Below, in pieces: positions 1-5,863 of a stretch of 6,436 nucleotides of DNA. The translations under genes and the position numbers were made by a program. This DNA is from an uncultured Oscillospiraceae bacterium (lineage in GTDB: Bacteria; Bacillota; Clostridia; Oscillospirales; Oscillospiraceae): assembly GCA_900751035.1 (NCBI GenBank), contig CAADSF010000123.1:1-6436 (forward strand), given 5' to 3'. The notes under the pieces are model-generated. The model did not search any database. It saw nothing but the letters and a program-made list of their open reading frames with translations, and was not told the origin of the DNA. The first letter of the stretch is position 1. Every line of letters starts with the position of its first letter.

Positions 1-1
1 A

Positions 2-167
2 ATTTCTACTCACGCCCCTGCGAGAGGGGCGACCCCTTCGTCAAGGCGGAATCCGTTCACGGGTTCCGCATTTCTACTCACGCCCCTGCGAGAGGGGCGA
101 CCCTTGCACAGACGCTGGAAGACGCGCGCTTCCTTATTTCTACTCACGCCCCTGCGAGAGGGGCGAC
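2..167 (-). CRISPR. Type I-C CRISPR array, leader-proximal end
   Basis: Three identical 32-bp repeats lie at 2-33, 70-101 and 136-167. They are separated by spacers of 36 bp (34-69) and 34 bp (102-135). On the minus strand the repeat begins GTCGCCCC and ends GTAGAAAT. Within it CGCCCCT pairs perfectly with AGGGGCG around the loop CTCGC, leaving an 11-nt tail, TGAGTAGAAAT. In type I-C, Cas5 cuts at the base of this stem and leaves an 11-nt 5' handle, so the repeat fixes transcription as leftward, the same direction as the cas genes. The leader is therefore on the right, and 102-135 is the newest spacer. Base 1 would be the first base of a further spacer, so the array is cut by the window edge and its full length is unknown. 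No repeat degeneracy is seen, as expected for the young end of an array. Confidence 0.98.
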
Positions 168-200
168 GGCAATTTTCCACAAATCTGCCATGAGGCTTTG

Positions 201-213
201 CGGCAAATTGCCG
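201..213. repeat. Short palindrome near the leader-repeat junction
   Basis: CGGCAAATTGCCG is a perfect palindrome of 6+6 bases around a central A. A partial copy, CGGCAATTTTCC, spans the first repeat's edge at 167-178, 34 bp away. The spacing is close to three helical turns. It could be a protein-binding site near the spacer integration point, but nothing else supports this. Confidence 0.4.
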
Positions 214-220
214 AAAAATG

Positions 221-277
221 ATACAGTTTTAGGTCCAGCACCTTTGAGCTTTCTGCAAAGAACTCCAAAAACTGTAT
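221..277. repeat. Nested 10-bp inverted repeat in the leader
   Basis: ATACAGTTTT (221-230) and AAAACTGTAT (268-277) are perfect inverted repeats. Inside them, GG (232-233) can pair with CC (265-266) after one A/A mismatch, and CTTTG (242-246) pairs with CAAAG (256-260). The result is a nested dyad of 57 nt centred in the leader. Its right arm overlaps the candidate -10 of the array promoter. The pairing is seen directly; function as a regulator site, cruciform or integration determinant is not established. Confidence 0.6.
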
Positions 278-302
278 ATATTGTGTGAATTTCATGCGCC
301 AA
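273..302 (-). promoter_or_regulatory. Candidate array promoter in the leader
   Basis: On the minus strand TTGGCG (complement of 297-302) lies 16 nt before TATATA (275-280), or 18 nt before the overlapping TATACA (273-278). Each hexamer matches the sigma-70-type consensus at 4 of 6 positions, so this is a moderate promoter. Transcription would start near 265-268, giving about 100 nt of leader RNA before the first repeat. The -35 falls inside the left half of the 8-bp inverted repeat and the -10 overlaps the right half of the 10-bp inverted repeat, so a bound protein could control it. It is the best promoter seen in the leader, but it was found by eye. Confidence 0.45.
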
Positions 303-336
303 CCTTCCACAAAAACGTGTGCGGGAGGGGTTGGCG
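297..336 (-). repeat. 8-bp inverted repeat directly after cas2
   Basis: CGCCAACC (297-304) and GGTTGGCG (329-336) are perfect inverted repeats around a 24-nt loop. The loop can add a short CAC/GTG pairing (308-310 with 317-319). The hairpin starts immediately after the cas2 TAA stop. No T-run follows on either strand, so it is not a standard intrinsic terminator. It may stabilise the 3' end of the cas mRNA, or act as an operator, because one arm covers the candidate array -35. Confidence 0.6.
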
Positions 337-627
337 TTAAAAGATCAAAGCACTTCCTGCTTCCACGAGGGGCTTGCGGCCCATTGTTTCGATCCGGTTC
401 TCGTAGGAATTGCCGAGTCGATAAAAGCGGACAGAATCCTGCTCCATATCGATAGCTTTTCCCAGTTCCTGTTTCAGCACGACCAGCTGTGCGGCGTCCA
501 CAACTACCTCAAACACGGAGTTTTGAACACGCATTCCGTGTCGTTCACAGATCTTTGCGACTTTCCGCAGACGCTTTTGCCCGGCAGAATCCGATGTGTC
601 CACATCGTAGGCTACGACCAGCATCAT
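337..627 (-). CDS. cas2: CRISPR-associated endonuclease Cas2
   Basis: This 96-residue protein has the usual length for I-C Cas2. With Cas1 it forms the integrase complex that inserts new spacers at the leader end; a central Cas2 dimer bridges two Cas1 dimers. The N-terminal beta strand carries YDV with the conserved Asp8, followed by KRLRKVAKICERHG (residues 18-31) and RVQNSVFE (33-40), all hallmarks of this subfamily. RFYRLGN (68-73 region) and the C-terminal KPLVEAGSALIF also fit. The start is the first of two adjacent ATG codons. Its ribosome binding site GGAGG (complement of 638-642) lies inside the last codons of cas1, which suggests coupling. The gap to the cas1 stop is 7 nt. A longer reading frame upstream would overlap cas1 and adds no family sequence. 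Cas2 is the last gene before the leader. Confidence 0.97.
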   Translation of the reverse strand: MMLVVAYDVDTSDSAGQKRLRKVAKICERHGMRVQNSVFEVVVDAAQLVVLKQELGKAIDMEQDSVRFYRLGNSYENRIETMGRKPLVEAGSALIF

Positions 628-634
628 ATGCGCA

Positions 635-1660
635 TTACCTCCACACAAACGGCGGATACCGGTCCAGATCCCCGCGCAGCACACGGGCGAACAGCATGGA
701 CTGTGCGTATGAAATCATCCCGATGGGAAGCTTCTCCTTCAAAAACGGGTGCTGGACGCTCTCGCGCTTTCTGGCCCGCCACTGCTCAAGAACCTTTCGC
801 CGCCCTTTCTCGCTGAGATATACTGCGCCAAAGTCTGCCGTAAAATCCTGCGTCTGAAACTGATCCCTGTTGAACATGGAAATGACCAACCGGTCGCACA
901 GGGGCGCACGAAGCTCCTCCATGATGTCCAGCGCAAAGGATGGCCGCCCCGGACGAAGGGTGTGCAGATACCCGGCGGCAGGGTCCAGCCCCACAGATTC
1001 CATCGAAGATCGGACGTCATGCGCCAACAGCGTATAGACGAAAGACAGCACCGCATTGACTTCGTTCAGCGGCGGGCGTCGGCTTCTCGTTTCAAAGCGG
1101 TATCCCCTTGGACTGGAAAGCAGGTCGTCAAATCGAGAGAAGTAGACAGATGCAGCCGCACCCTCGATTCCGCGCATGGAATCAATGTCCATACAGTCGT
1201 CCAGCCGCTTTGCGATTGCGCTCAAATCAGACGCCGCTGCCGCAACGCCGTCTCTCTCTGCTTCATCCGAGGCGGTACGGGCATACCGCACCAGCACAGC
1301 TCTGCTGTTTCGGAGCTTGCAGAACAGCAGATCCTTGACAAACCGGTTTGCAAAGGCCGTATCCGTCAGTGTTTCATACTGACGCTTTCTTAACAGCACG
1401 TTTCCGCTGACCGGACCGCATAACCGTCCCAGAAAAAAGCCGTTTTCGCTGAGGAATGTGATCGTCACGTCGTTTTTGGAGCAAAATGAAAGCAAAGCAG
1501 TTGAGAGCGTGTTCTTTCCAAACAGAACGATGGAGTTTACCTGCGAGATTGGAACAGCGGCTTTTTCTGCACCGCCGATGGAAATGCAGATATTCCCGTT
1601 CCGCTCAAACAGATAGCTTTCAGGCGTTGTAATATAGAGCGTCTCCAGCAGCTTTTTCAT
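635..1660 (-). CDS. cas1: CRISPR-associated integrase Cas1 (type I-C)
   Basis: This 341-residue protein has the normal length for I-C Cas1. Cas1 is the metal-dependent integrase that joins a prespacer to the leader-repeat junction. It has an N-terminal beta-rich dimerisation domain (about 1-80, including NSIVLFGKNTLSTALL) and a helical catalytic domain. Expected catalytic residues are visible: Glu166 in MRGIEGAAASVYF, His233 in YLHTLRPGRPSFALDIMEE, and the acidic pair Asp245 and Glu248 in the same block. The C-terminal SYAQSMLFARVLRGD also fits the family. The ATG start overlaps the cas4 stop in an ATGA junction and has GGAGG 7 nt upstream. The same frame stays open about 100 codons further up inside cas4, but that part does not resemble Cas1, so it was not included. 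The stop codon TAA lies 7 nt before the cas2 ATG. Confidence 0.98.
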   Translation of the reverse strand: MKKLLETLYITTPESYLFERNGNICISIGGAEKAAVPISQVNSIVLFGKNTLSTALLSFCSKNDVTITFLSENGFFLGRLCGPVSGNVLLRKRQYETLTDTAFANRFVKDLLFCKLRNSRAVLVRYARTASDEAERDGVAAAASDLSAIAKRLDDCMDIDSMRGIEGAAASVYFSRFDDLLSSPRGYRFETRSRRPPLNEVNAVLSFVYTLLAHDVRSSMESVGLDPAAGYLHTLRPGRPSFALDIMEELRAPLCDRLVISMFNRDQFQTQDFTADFGAVYLSEKGRRKVLEQWRARKRESVQHPFLKEKLPIGMISYAQSMLFARVLRGDLDRYPPFVWR

Positions 1661-2322
1661 AGGACGTCCTCCCCGCACATGGCCTCTTTGCGCAGCTGCA
1701 TACAGTAGCCGGACGCGGAACGCTGCACGCCGGGCAGACAGTGCTCCCGCAGGGAGCACGCCTTGCACTTTGCCCCGTATTCCGCCGGCGGAATCGAAAA
1801 GCTCCGGCGAAACGACTCGATTCGCTGAATCGTTTCCTTTACCAGACTGCGCAGCTCCGCCGTCAAAGGAACCGGATACCGGCGGTGCGATGTGATGTAG
1901 TAGATGGCGCCCTCCGGAATCTGTGTCTGGAACATTTCTTCCAGACACATGGCCTGTGCGCACAGCTGAATCTCATATTCCTGTTCTGAACGGAGTTTTC
2001 CGTGCTTGTACTCAACAGGATACAGCCTGACCGGGAAATCCAGCGCAGGGATCATGCAGCCCTGGGCGGATGCTTCCGCTTCTATGCAGTCGCATTTCCC
2101 GGAAACTCCCATAGCTTTGGAGAATACAGGGAACTCATACAGCTTTGCTGAATTGCCCCGGCGTTCTATCCGCTGGGTGTGGACCCGCTCATGCTCGGAA
2201 CGACCTTTGGCGGTATCTGCGCTCTCCACCCAGACCTGCTCATTGGTCAGCAGTGCAGCCCGCCGCAGGCAGAACCCGGCGTGAGATAATCGCGAGAGGG
2301 GAATCGGCTCCCACTCATCCAT
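1657..2322 (-). CDS. cas4: CRISPR-associated exonuclease Cas4
   Basis: This 221-residue protein is a RecB-like nuclease with an iron-sulphur cluster. In I-C it associates with Cas1-Cas2 and trims prespacers at the PAM end so that new spacers are inserted in the right orientation. The expected residues are visible. Cys18 in FCLRRAALL and the late trio Cys186, Cys189 and Cys195 (CKACSLREHC) would hold the cluster. His44 or His48, Asp78 in SGKCDCIE, Glu104-x-Lys106 in YPVEYKHGK and Gln119 in EIQLCAQ form the nuclease site. The protein therefore looks catalytically intact. Its ATG overlaps the end of cas7 by 8 nt (ATGGATGA), and no good ribosome binding site precedes it, so translation probably depends on ribosomes finishing cas7. 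The stop overlaps the cas1 ATG. Confidence 0.97.
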   Translation of the reverse strand: MDEWEPIPLSRLSHAGFCLRRAALLTNEQVWVESADTAKGRSEHERVHTQRIERRGNSAKLYEFPVFSKAMGVSGKCDCIEAEASAQGCMIPALDFPVRLYPVEYKHGKLRSEQEYEIQLCAQAMCLEEMFQTQIPEGAIYYITSHRRYPVPLTAELRSLVKETIQRIESFRRSFSIPPAEYGAKCKACSLREHCLPGVQRSASGYCMQLRKEAMCGEDVL

Positions 2323-3313
2323 GGCGGAACCAGTCTTCGTCTGCGGGAAGCGCGTCCCAGACTACCGGCTCGAAGGCGCTGGGCTTGAACCCGATCTGCA
2401 CGCCCTTGGGAACCTTGTCCAGAGAGACAAGGGCATCATAATCCCGATAGCTTCTGGGATAGGAAACGGCTTCCTTTTTGGTGACCTTGACCAGATCGAA
2501 GAGCTTATGGGCCGGGGCGCAGCCCAGTTTGGCCTGGCGGATTCTCTGCGCCGCGTCGGTATCCGTGCCAACGTGCCTGAAAATAATCAGCGGAGAGACG
2601 ACGGCCATTTCGCCCTTGCTGGCGGAGCGGTCATGCTCGTACATATTCAGGATGGCTTCAAAAAGAACGTCCAGATCGGCTTCATCAAATCCGGTTTCTG
2701 CGGCAAGATTGGCGCTGACGAAGCCGCGAACCTCGTACAGGCCGAAGGGGATGATCTGCTTGCGGCCCATTGTGCGAAGCTTGTCCTCCGGCTGCTCCTG
2801 CTCCCATGCCGCGTAATCCTCTACTGTAGCGCCATCCTTTACTTTGTCGGCGACCGCCATACGGGTGATGGAAATGTCCAGCGGAAGAACAGCATCCAGA
2901 CTTTTTCCGTAGGTGATCTGCACAGGGCCACGCACCTGCCCAGCGTTGGGGCCTGTGGACATGACTGCGCCGAAGGTGCGGACATCGTAGAACAGCTCAC
3001 AGGCCTTTTTTCTGCCCGCGTAAACGGCCTCCTTTGCCTTTGCGCAGTCTTCAACACCGGCTGCCCGCTTGGCCTCCGCGATATGGCGGTTGATGTTGGT
3101 CGCCTGCTGGATGATGATGTTCATGCCGGGCTCGCCCTGATGGGCCAGCTCCACATAGTTCCGGATACGGCGCTTGGTTGCAGCGTCGGTGATGAAGCCC
3201 TGCATGGTCTGCGGATCGAGCCGGGGCATATTGCCCATGTCCGGGTCTCCGTTCGGATTGCAATTTGTGCACGCAACGTAATACATGAATTCATATCGAT
3301 TCTGAATTGCCAT
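2315..3313 (-). CDS. cas7: Type I-C Cascade backbone protein Cas7 (Csd2)
   Basis: This 332-residue protein is somewhat long for the family. Several copies line the crRNA spacer and form the backbone of the I-C effector complex. Family motifs are clear: NPNGDPDMGNMPRLDPQTMQ (19-38), ATKRRIRNYVE (45-55), DVRTFGAVMST (110-120), RGPVQI (128-133) and MGRKQIIPFGLYEVRGFVSA (182-201). The C-terminal part (about 265-332) is less conserved and holds the extra length. The gene starts with ATG 15 nt after the cas8c stop. A very strong ribosome binding site, GAGGAGGGG, lies 6 nt upstream. This fits the need for several Cas7 per complex. The 3' end overlaps cas4 by 8 nt. Confidence 0.98.
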   Translation of the reverse strand: MAIQNRYEFMYYVACTNCNPNGDPDMGNMPRLDPQTMQGFITDAATKRRIRNYVELAHQGEPGMNIIIQQATNINRHIAEAKRAAGVEDCAKAKEAVYAGRKKACELFYDVRTFGAVMSTGPNAGQVRGPVQITYGKSLDAVLPLDISITRMAVADKVKDGATVEDYAAWEQEQPEDKLRTMGRKQIIPFGLYEVRGFVSANLAAETGFDEADLDVLFEAILNMYEHDRSASKGEMAVVSPLIIFRHVGTDTDAAQRIRQAKLGCAPAHKLFDLVKVTKKEAVSYPRSYRDYDALVSLDKVPKGVQIGFKPSAFEPVVWDALPADEDWFRHG

Positions 3314-3328
3314 AAGATACCCCTCCTC

Positions 3329-3733
3329 TTATTCTTCTGCCGCGCCGGTCTTTTCTCTGGCGGCGGCGATATTCCTGTTTCTTTCCTGATTGAGCTTCGC
3401 TCCCATCTGATAGTAGCCCAGTGCAAAGTAGGACTGCTGCTCCAGATTCAGCGTAGCAGGAATGGACGTTCCCAGCGCGACGGAAATCTCCTGCAGCTTT
3501 TCGCGGTATTTATCGGCGAGCCATCCGTTCTCAATCTTTTCCAGATGGTGATTCGAGCGGCTGCTGAGCTGGCCGATGACCAGAGCGGGCATCTGGATGG
3601 CGGAAGCGTAATACCGCTCCACAATACCGGTATTGACGTCCGGCATGGCCGTTTTCTGGATGGCCGCATATACGGCCATCAATCCGCCGCAATGATATGC
3701 GGCATTGCGAAGATTCAGATTGTATTCCTCCAA
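3329..3733 (-). CDS. cas11c: Internal start for small subunit Cas11c, nested in cas8c
   Basis: I-C systems are known to make a separate small subunit, Cas11c, by internal translation initiation near the 3' end of cas8c; two copies line the belly of the complex and contact target DNA. Here codon 464 of cas8c is TTG (complement of 3731-3733). A perfect AGGAGG (complement of 3742-3747) lies 8 nt upstream, so it is an in-frame start with near-ideal spacing. The product would be 134 residues, beginning MEEYNLNLRNAAYHCGGL and ending at the cas8c stop. This matches the size of about 120-135 residues expected for Cas11c. The alternative ATG at codon 482 (3677-3679) has only a weak GGCGGA upstream and would cut into the conserved helix. 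The existence of the nested product is inference from the site and the family. Confidence 0.75.
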   Translation of the reverse strand: MEEYNLNLRNAAYHCGGLMAVYAAIQKTAMPDVNTGIVERYYASAIQMPALVIGQLSSRSNHHLEKIENGWLADKYREKLQEISVALGTSIPATLNLEQQSYFALGYYQMGAKLNQERNRNIAAAREKTGAAEE

Positions 3734-5122
3734 GATTGTTCCCTCCTGATGATGGATTCGATTTTTCCGGAGCAGCCAGACCTTCAGCCATTGACAGGCC
3801 AGACTGTTGGGCAGGGTGCTTTGCGTGCTGCCGTCGTCGTTCGACAGCAGCTCCGAGCGAATATAGGCCAGCGCCTTCGCCGCGACAGCATCCGGCAGGC
3901 ATCCGCCTGACAAAATTGCCTGCACGACCGCCGGGGTAATCCCGGCCAGCTCTTTTGACAGCCGTTCAAAGGGGCGGCTGTCGGTTTTCTGGAATTTCAA
4001 AAGGCGAAGCAGGCGAGCGGTCAGCTTCACCGGTTTGATGTTTCCGGTGCCGCCCTGATTGGTCAGCGCCAGATCGGCGTACCATTGCTCCAGATTCCGG
4101 CGCAAATCAGCGTAACTGCCCCGCTCATATCTGCGGATCATGACGCGGCTGTTTGCGCCGGACAGCAGCAGAATATAGTAGGATACGTCGTCCAGCGCAG
4201 GAACAGACTGCCCGGAATAGACGCTTTCCGGAATTCGATTCGCCTGAGTTCGCGCTGTCAGCTCGTTGACGGCGGCTTCCGGTTCTGCTTCCTCGTCCGT
4301 TTCATCCTCCGGCAGATCATAACCAAAGTCCACGGTATAAAGCGGATCATCCTCCTGTGGAACCTCGCGGTCGAACCAGTGGACAAATTTCATTCCAGCA
4401 AGAATCGGCGCATCCTTCAAAAGGTCATCCAGCGCAGCCTTCACGACGCTGAAAGCCTCTTCTGAGACAGGTGCGTTCGCTGCCTTTTTCAGGTTATAGG
4501 AGCAGAATGCTGTCTTGTCAAAGCAAATCAGCGCGTCTCCGCTCGCGTGTCCTCCGACGACCCGCAGACCCTGTATCGGCGTTGTGGTCGTCATGGGAAC
4601 TGTCGGTTCGCCGGTAATCAGGCACAGGGCGGATGGGTGTTCGTCCGCCGTGGAAAACTGCTTTCGGTAGGACTTCCACCATGCGCAGACCTTTTCAGAT
4701 TGCAGAATGGACTGACCATTGACCCGGAACGAGATCCGCTCTCCCGGCTTGATTTTGGCCCGATCCAGCTCTGCGCGAACTGCCGCCGCAAGTTCAGGCG
4801 TTTCCAGTACACGGACGCAGACCTTCAGCAGCGGTTCTTCCTCCGAAGCGCTGCGAAGTGCTTCCAGAAAGAATGTGCTTTTGCTTCCGGGCTCCTCCGG
4901 AATGACGACAGACCGCTTTTCTGCCAGAACATTGCTCTTGTCCTTGCCGTTGGCCAGACTGCCGATATCCGGGCATGGAACAGGCTCGTTGCCACCCAGA
5001 TAGATACTGACATGGTCATCACTTTCCGAGAGGGAAATATATGCCTTGATGGTCTTTCCTGCGAATCCCGGCGGCAAAGCCAGCTGGCGGCGTACGCCGT
5101 AGTCATATAGTGCTTTCAGCAT
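3329..5122 (-). CDS. cas8c: Type I-C Cascade large subunit Cas8c (Csd1)
   Basis: This 597-residue protein is the usual size for Csd1/Cas8c. It recognises the PAM, helps open the target duplex and docks Cas3. The N-terminus MLKALYDYGVRRQLALPPGF is typical. HPSALCLITGEP (162-173), GHASGDALICFDKTAFCSYN (191-210) and NAPVSEEAF (216-224) form the best conserved block. An acidic stretch lies at about 257-288. The C-terminal helical part contains NLRNAAYHCGGLMAVYAAIQ (470-489) and LNLEQQSYFALGYYQMG (558-574), which corresponds to the small-subunit fold Cas11c. The ATG overlaps the cas5 stop by 7 nt, with AAGGGGGA as ribosome binding site about 7 nt upstream. The large subunit is intact, with no frameshift. 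Confidence 0.97.
   Translation of the reverse strand: MLKALYDYGVRRQLALPPGFAGKTIKAYISLSESDDHVSIYLGGNEPVPCPDIGSLANGKDKSNVLAEKRSVVIPEEPGSKSTFFLEALRSASEEEPLLKVCVRVLETPELAAAVRAELDRAKIKPGERISFRVNGQSILQSEKVCAWWKSYRKQFSTADEHPSALCLITGEPTVPMTTTTPIQGLRVVGGHASGDALICFDKTAFCSYNLKKAANAPVSEEAFSVVKAALDDLLKDAPILAGMKFVHWFDREVPQEDDPLYTVDFGYDLPEDETDEEAEPEAAVNELTARTQANRIPESVYSGQSVPALDDVSYYILLLSGANSRVMIRRYERGSYADLRRNLEQWYADLALTNQGGTGNIKPVKLTARLLRLLKFQKTDSRPFERLSKELAGITPAVVQAILSGGCLPDAVAAKALAYIRSELLSNDDGSTQSTLPNSLACQWLKVWLLRKNRIHHQEGTILEEYNLNLRNAAYHCGGLMAVYAAIQKTAMPDVNTGIVERYYASAIQMPALVIGQLSSRSNHHLEKIENGWLADKYREKLQEISVALGTSIPATLNLEQQSYFALGYYQMGAKLNQERNRNIAAAREKTGAAEE
3742..3747 (-). promoter_or_regulatory. Internal ribosome binding site for Cas11c
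   Basis: AGGAGG on the minus strand lies inside cas8c codons 459-461 (part of His-Gln-Glu-Gly), 8 nt before the in-frame TTG at 3731-3733. It is comparable in strength to the sites in front of cas7 and cas5. A second GGAGG just downstream is followed by no start codon at suitable spacing in any frame. Confidence 0.7.
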
Positions 5123-5763
5123 AGGTCTTCCCCCTTCAGAACCTCCGGGCTGTCATAGGGCGGGACCAGAATCACGCCGTTCTTCATGACCGCGTGGAAC
5201 AGGGACATTTTAATCTTCGTCTTTTTCGTGACCTCCACATCATCCGGTGTGAAAAGGTCGTAGACCATCAGCCCTGCGTCCATGGACTGCCGAATAGGCG
5301 GGCGCGTCCCGTCGCTCTGCTCAAAAAAGCAGACAAATTCCCGAATTCCAAGTTCTGGTTGATAGAAACATTTTCCTGTCCGGATGCGCCGCAGCGCCTG
5401 CTCGTACAGCTGGGCCTCTTTTCCCACAAAAGCCGGGCGCGGAATGATCGACGCCGCGATCCGATAGCGGACGTCCTGCAGCGCCGTTGTCTGCCGCTGT
5501 GTTCGCTCTTCTTCGGTGGAAATTGGCTCTGAGCCGACGGTACATTTGACCTCGTTGCGCTTGAAGCTGATATAGCGGATGGGGTTCAATACCTCGATGC
5601 GGTTGATCTGCCAGCGGAACTCCTTCGGTTTCATGTAAATCGCAGAAAAAATCCCTCTGGCGGCGGATGGGGTTGGGAATGGGTAGGTCAGCCGTTCCAC
5701 TTTTGCATAAGGAGCAGAGAAACAGGCGAAATCTCCCCAGACCTCGATTGTGATTTCCTTCAA
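5116..5763 (-). CDS. cas5: Type I-C Cas5 (Cas5d), crRNA endonuclease and cap
   Basis: In type I-C, which lacks Cas6, Cas5 cuts the array transcript at the base of the repeat stem and stays on the 5' handle in the effector complex. The 215-residue protein shows the family N-terminus EVWGDFACFSAPYAKVERL (8-25), TPSAARGIFSAIYMKP (31-46), RRNEV-like KRNEV (68-72) and CFYQPELGIREF (132-143), with a C-terminal VILVPPYDSPEVLKG. The start is TTG at 5761-5763: GGAGGTGA lies 8 nt upstream, and Cas5 similarity begins right there. The frame stays open upstream into cas3, but that part is unlike Cas5. Tyr43 matches the catalytic Tyr46 of the Bacillus halodurans enzyme. The reported Lys116-His117 pair aligns with Gln118-Leu119 here, from memory of the family. 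The stop overlaps cas8c. Confidence 0.95.
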   Translation of the reverse strand: MKEITIEVWGDFACFSAPYAKVERLTYPFPTPSAARGIFSAIYMKPKEFRWQINRIEVLNPIRYISFKRNEVKCTVGSEPISTEEERTQRQTTALQDVRYRIAASIIPRPAFVGKEAQLYEQALRRIRTGKCFYQPELGIREFVCFFEQSDGTRPPIRQSMDAGLMVYDLFTPDDVEVTKKTKIKMSLFHAVMKNGVILVPPYDSPEVLKGEDLC

Positions 5764-5863
5764 ATACGCTTCACCTCCGTAATTTGTTCGTCCTGATTTG
5801 GGCTGCGAATCAAACGTCCATAGCACTTGCCTGTTAGAAGAATGAAATATCTGACAAAAACAA
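5764..5863 (-). other. Predicted 5' untranslated leader of the cas5 operon
   Basis: About 100 nt separate the predicted transcription start from the cas5 TTG. The segment ends in TTACGGAGGTGAAGCGTAT, which contains the strong ribosome binding site GGAGGTGA. A weak TGATT/AATCA pairing (complement of 5793-5811) is the only local hairpin seen. No known riboswitch or leader peptide was recognised. The length is long for a simple leader and leaves room for post-transcriptional control. Confidence 0.45.

Larger units (their letters stand above)
168..336 (-). promoter_or_regulatory. CRISPR leader region
   Basis: This 169-nt non-coding, AT-richer stretch lies between the cas2 stop codon and the first repeat. 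By position and repeat orientation it is the leader, which in type I systems carries the array promoter and the site where Cas1-Cas2 adds new spacers. No ORF with a plausible start is seen. It contains a candidate promoter (273-302), a 10-bp inverted repeat (221-230 with 268-277), an 8-bp inverted repeat (297-304 with 329-336), a short palindrome (201-213) and a 9-bp direct repeat TTCCACAAA (175-183 and 305-313). The assignment as leader is firm; the role of the individual elements is inference. Confidence 0.85.

Noticed and set aside
173..181. TTTTCCACA as a DnaA box near the array
   Set aside because: It is one mismatch from TTATCCACA but stands alone, with no cluster of boxes, no AT-rich unwinding region and no replication gene nearby. 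It is more simply part of a 9-bp leader direct repeat.
624..635. A three-codon ORF (ATG CGC ATA TGA) between cas1 and cas2
   Set aside because: Its ATG overlaps the cas1 stop but lies only 2 nt after GGAGG, too close for initiation. The cas2 ATG is better placed.
319..816. Plus-strand open frame across the leader and cas2
   Set aside because: It is antisense to cas2 and part of cas1, has no family resemblance, and starts inside the leader dyad.
1661..1963. N-terminal extension of cas1 by about 100 codons
   Set aside because: The extension lies wholly inside cas4 in another frame and does not resemble Cas1. The ATG at 1658-1660 has GGAGG upstream and gives a normal-length protein.
2321..3910. 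A 529-codon open frame on the plus strand, antisense to cas7 and cas8c
   Set aside because: It has no ribosome binding site and no recognisable domain, and it lies opposite well-identified cas genes. GC-rich codon use on the minus strand explains the lack of stops in this frame.
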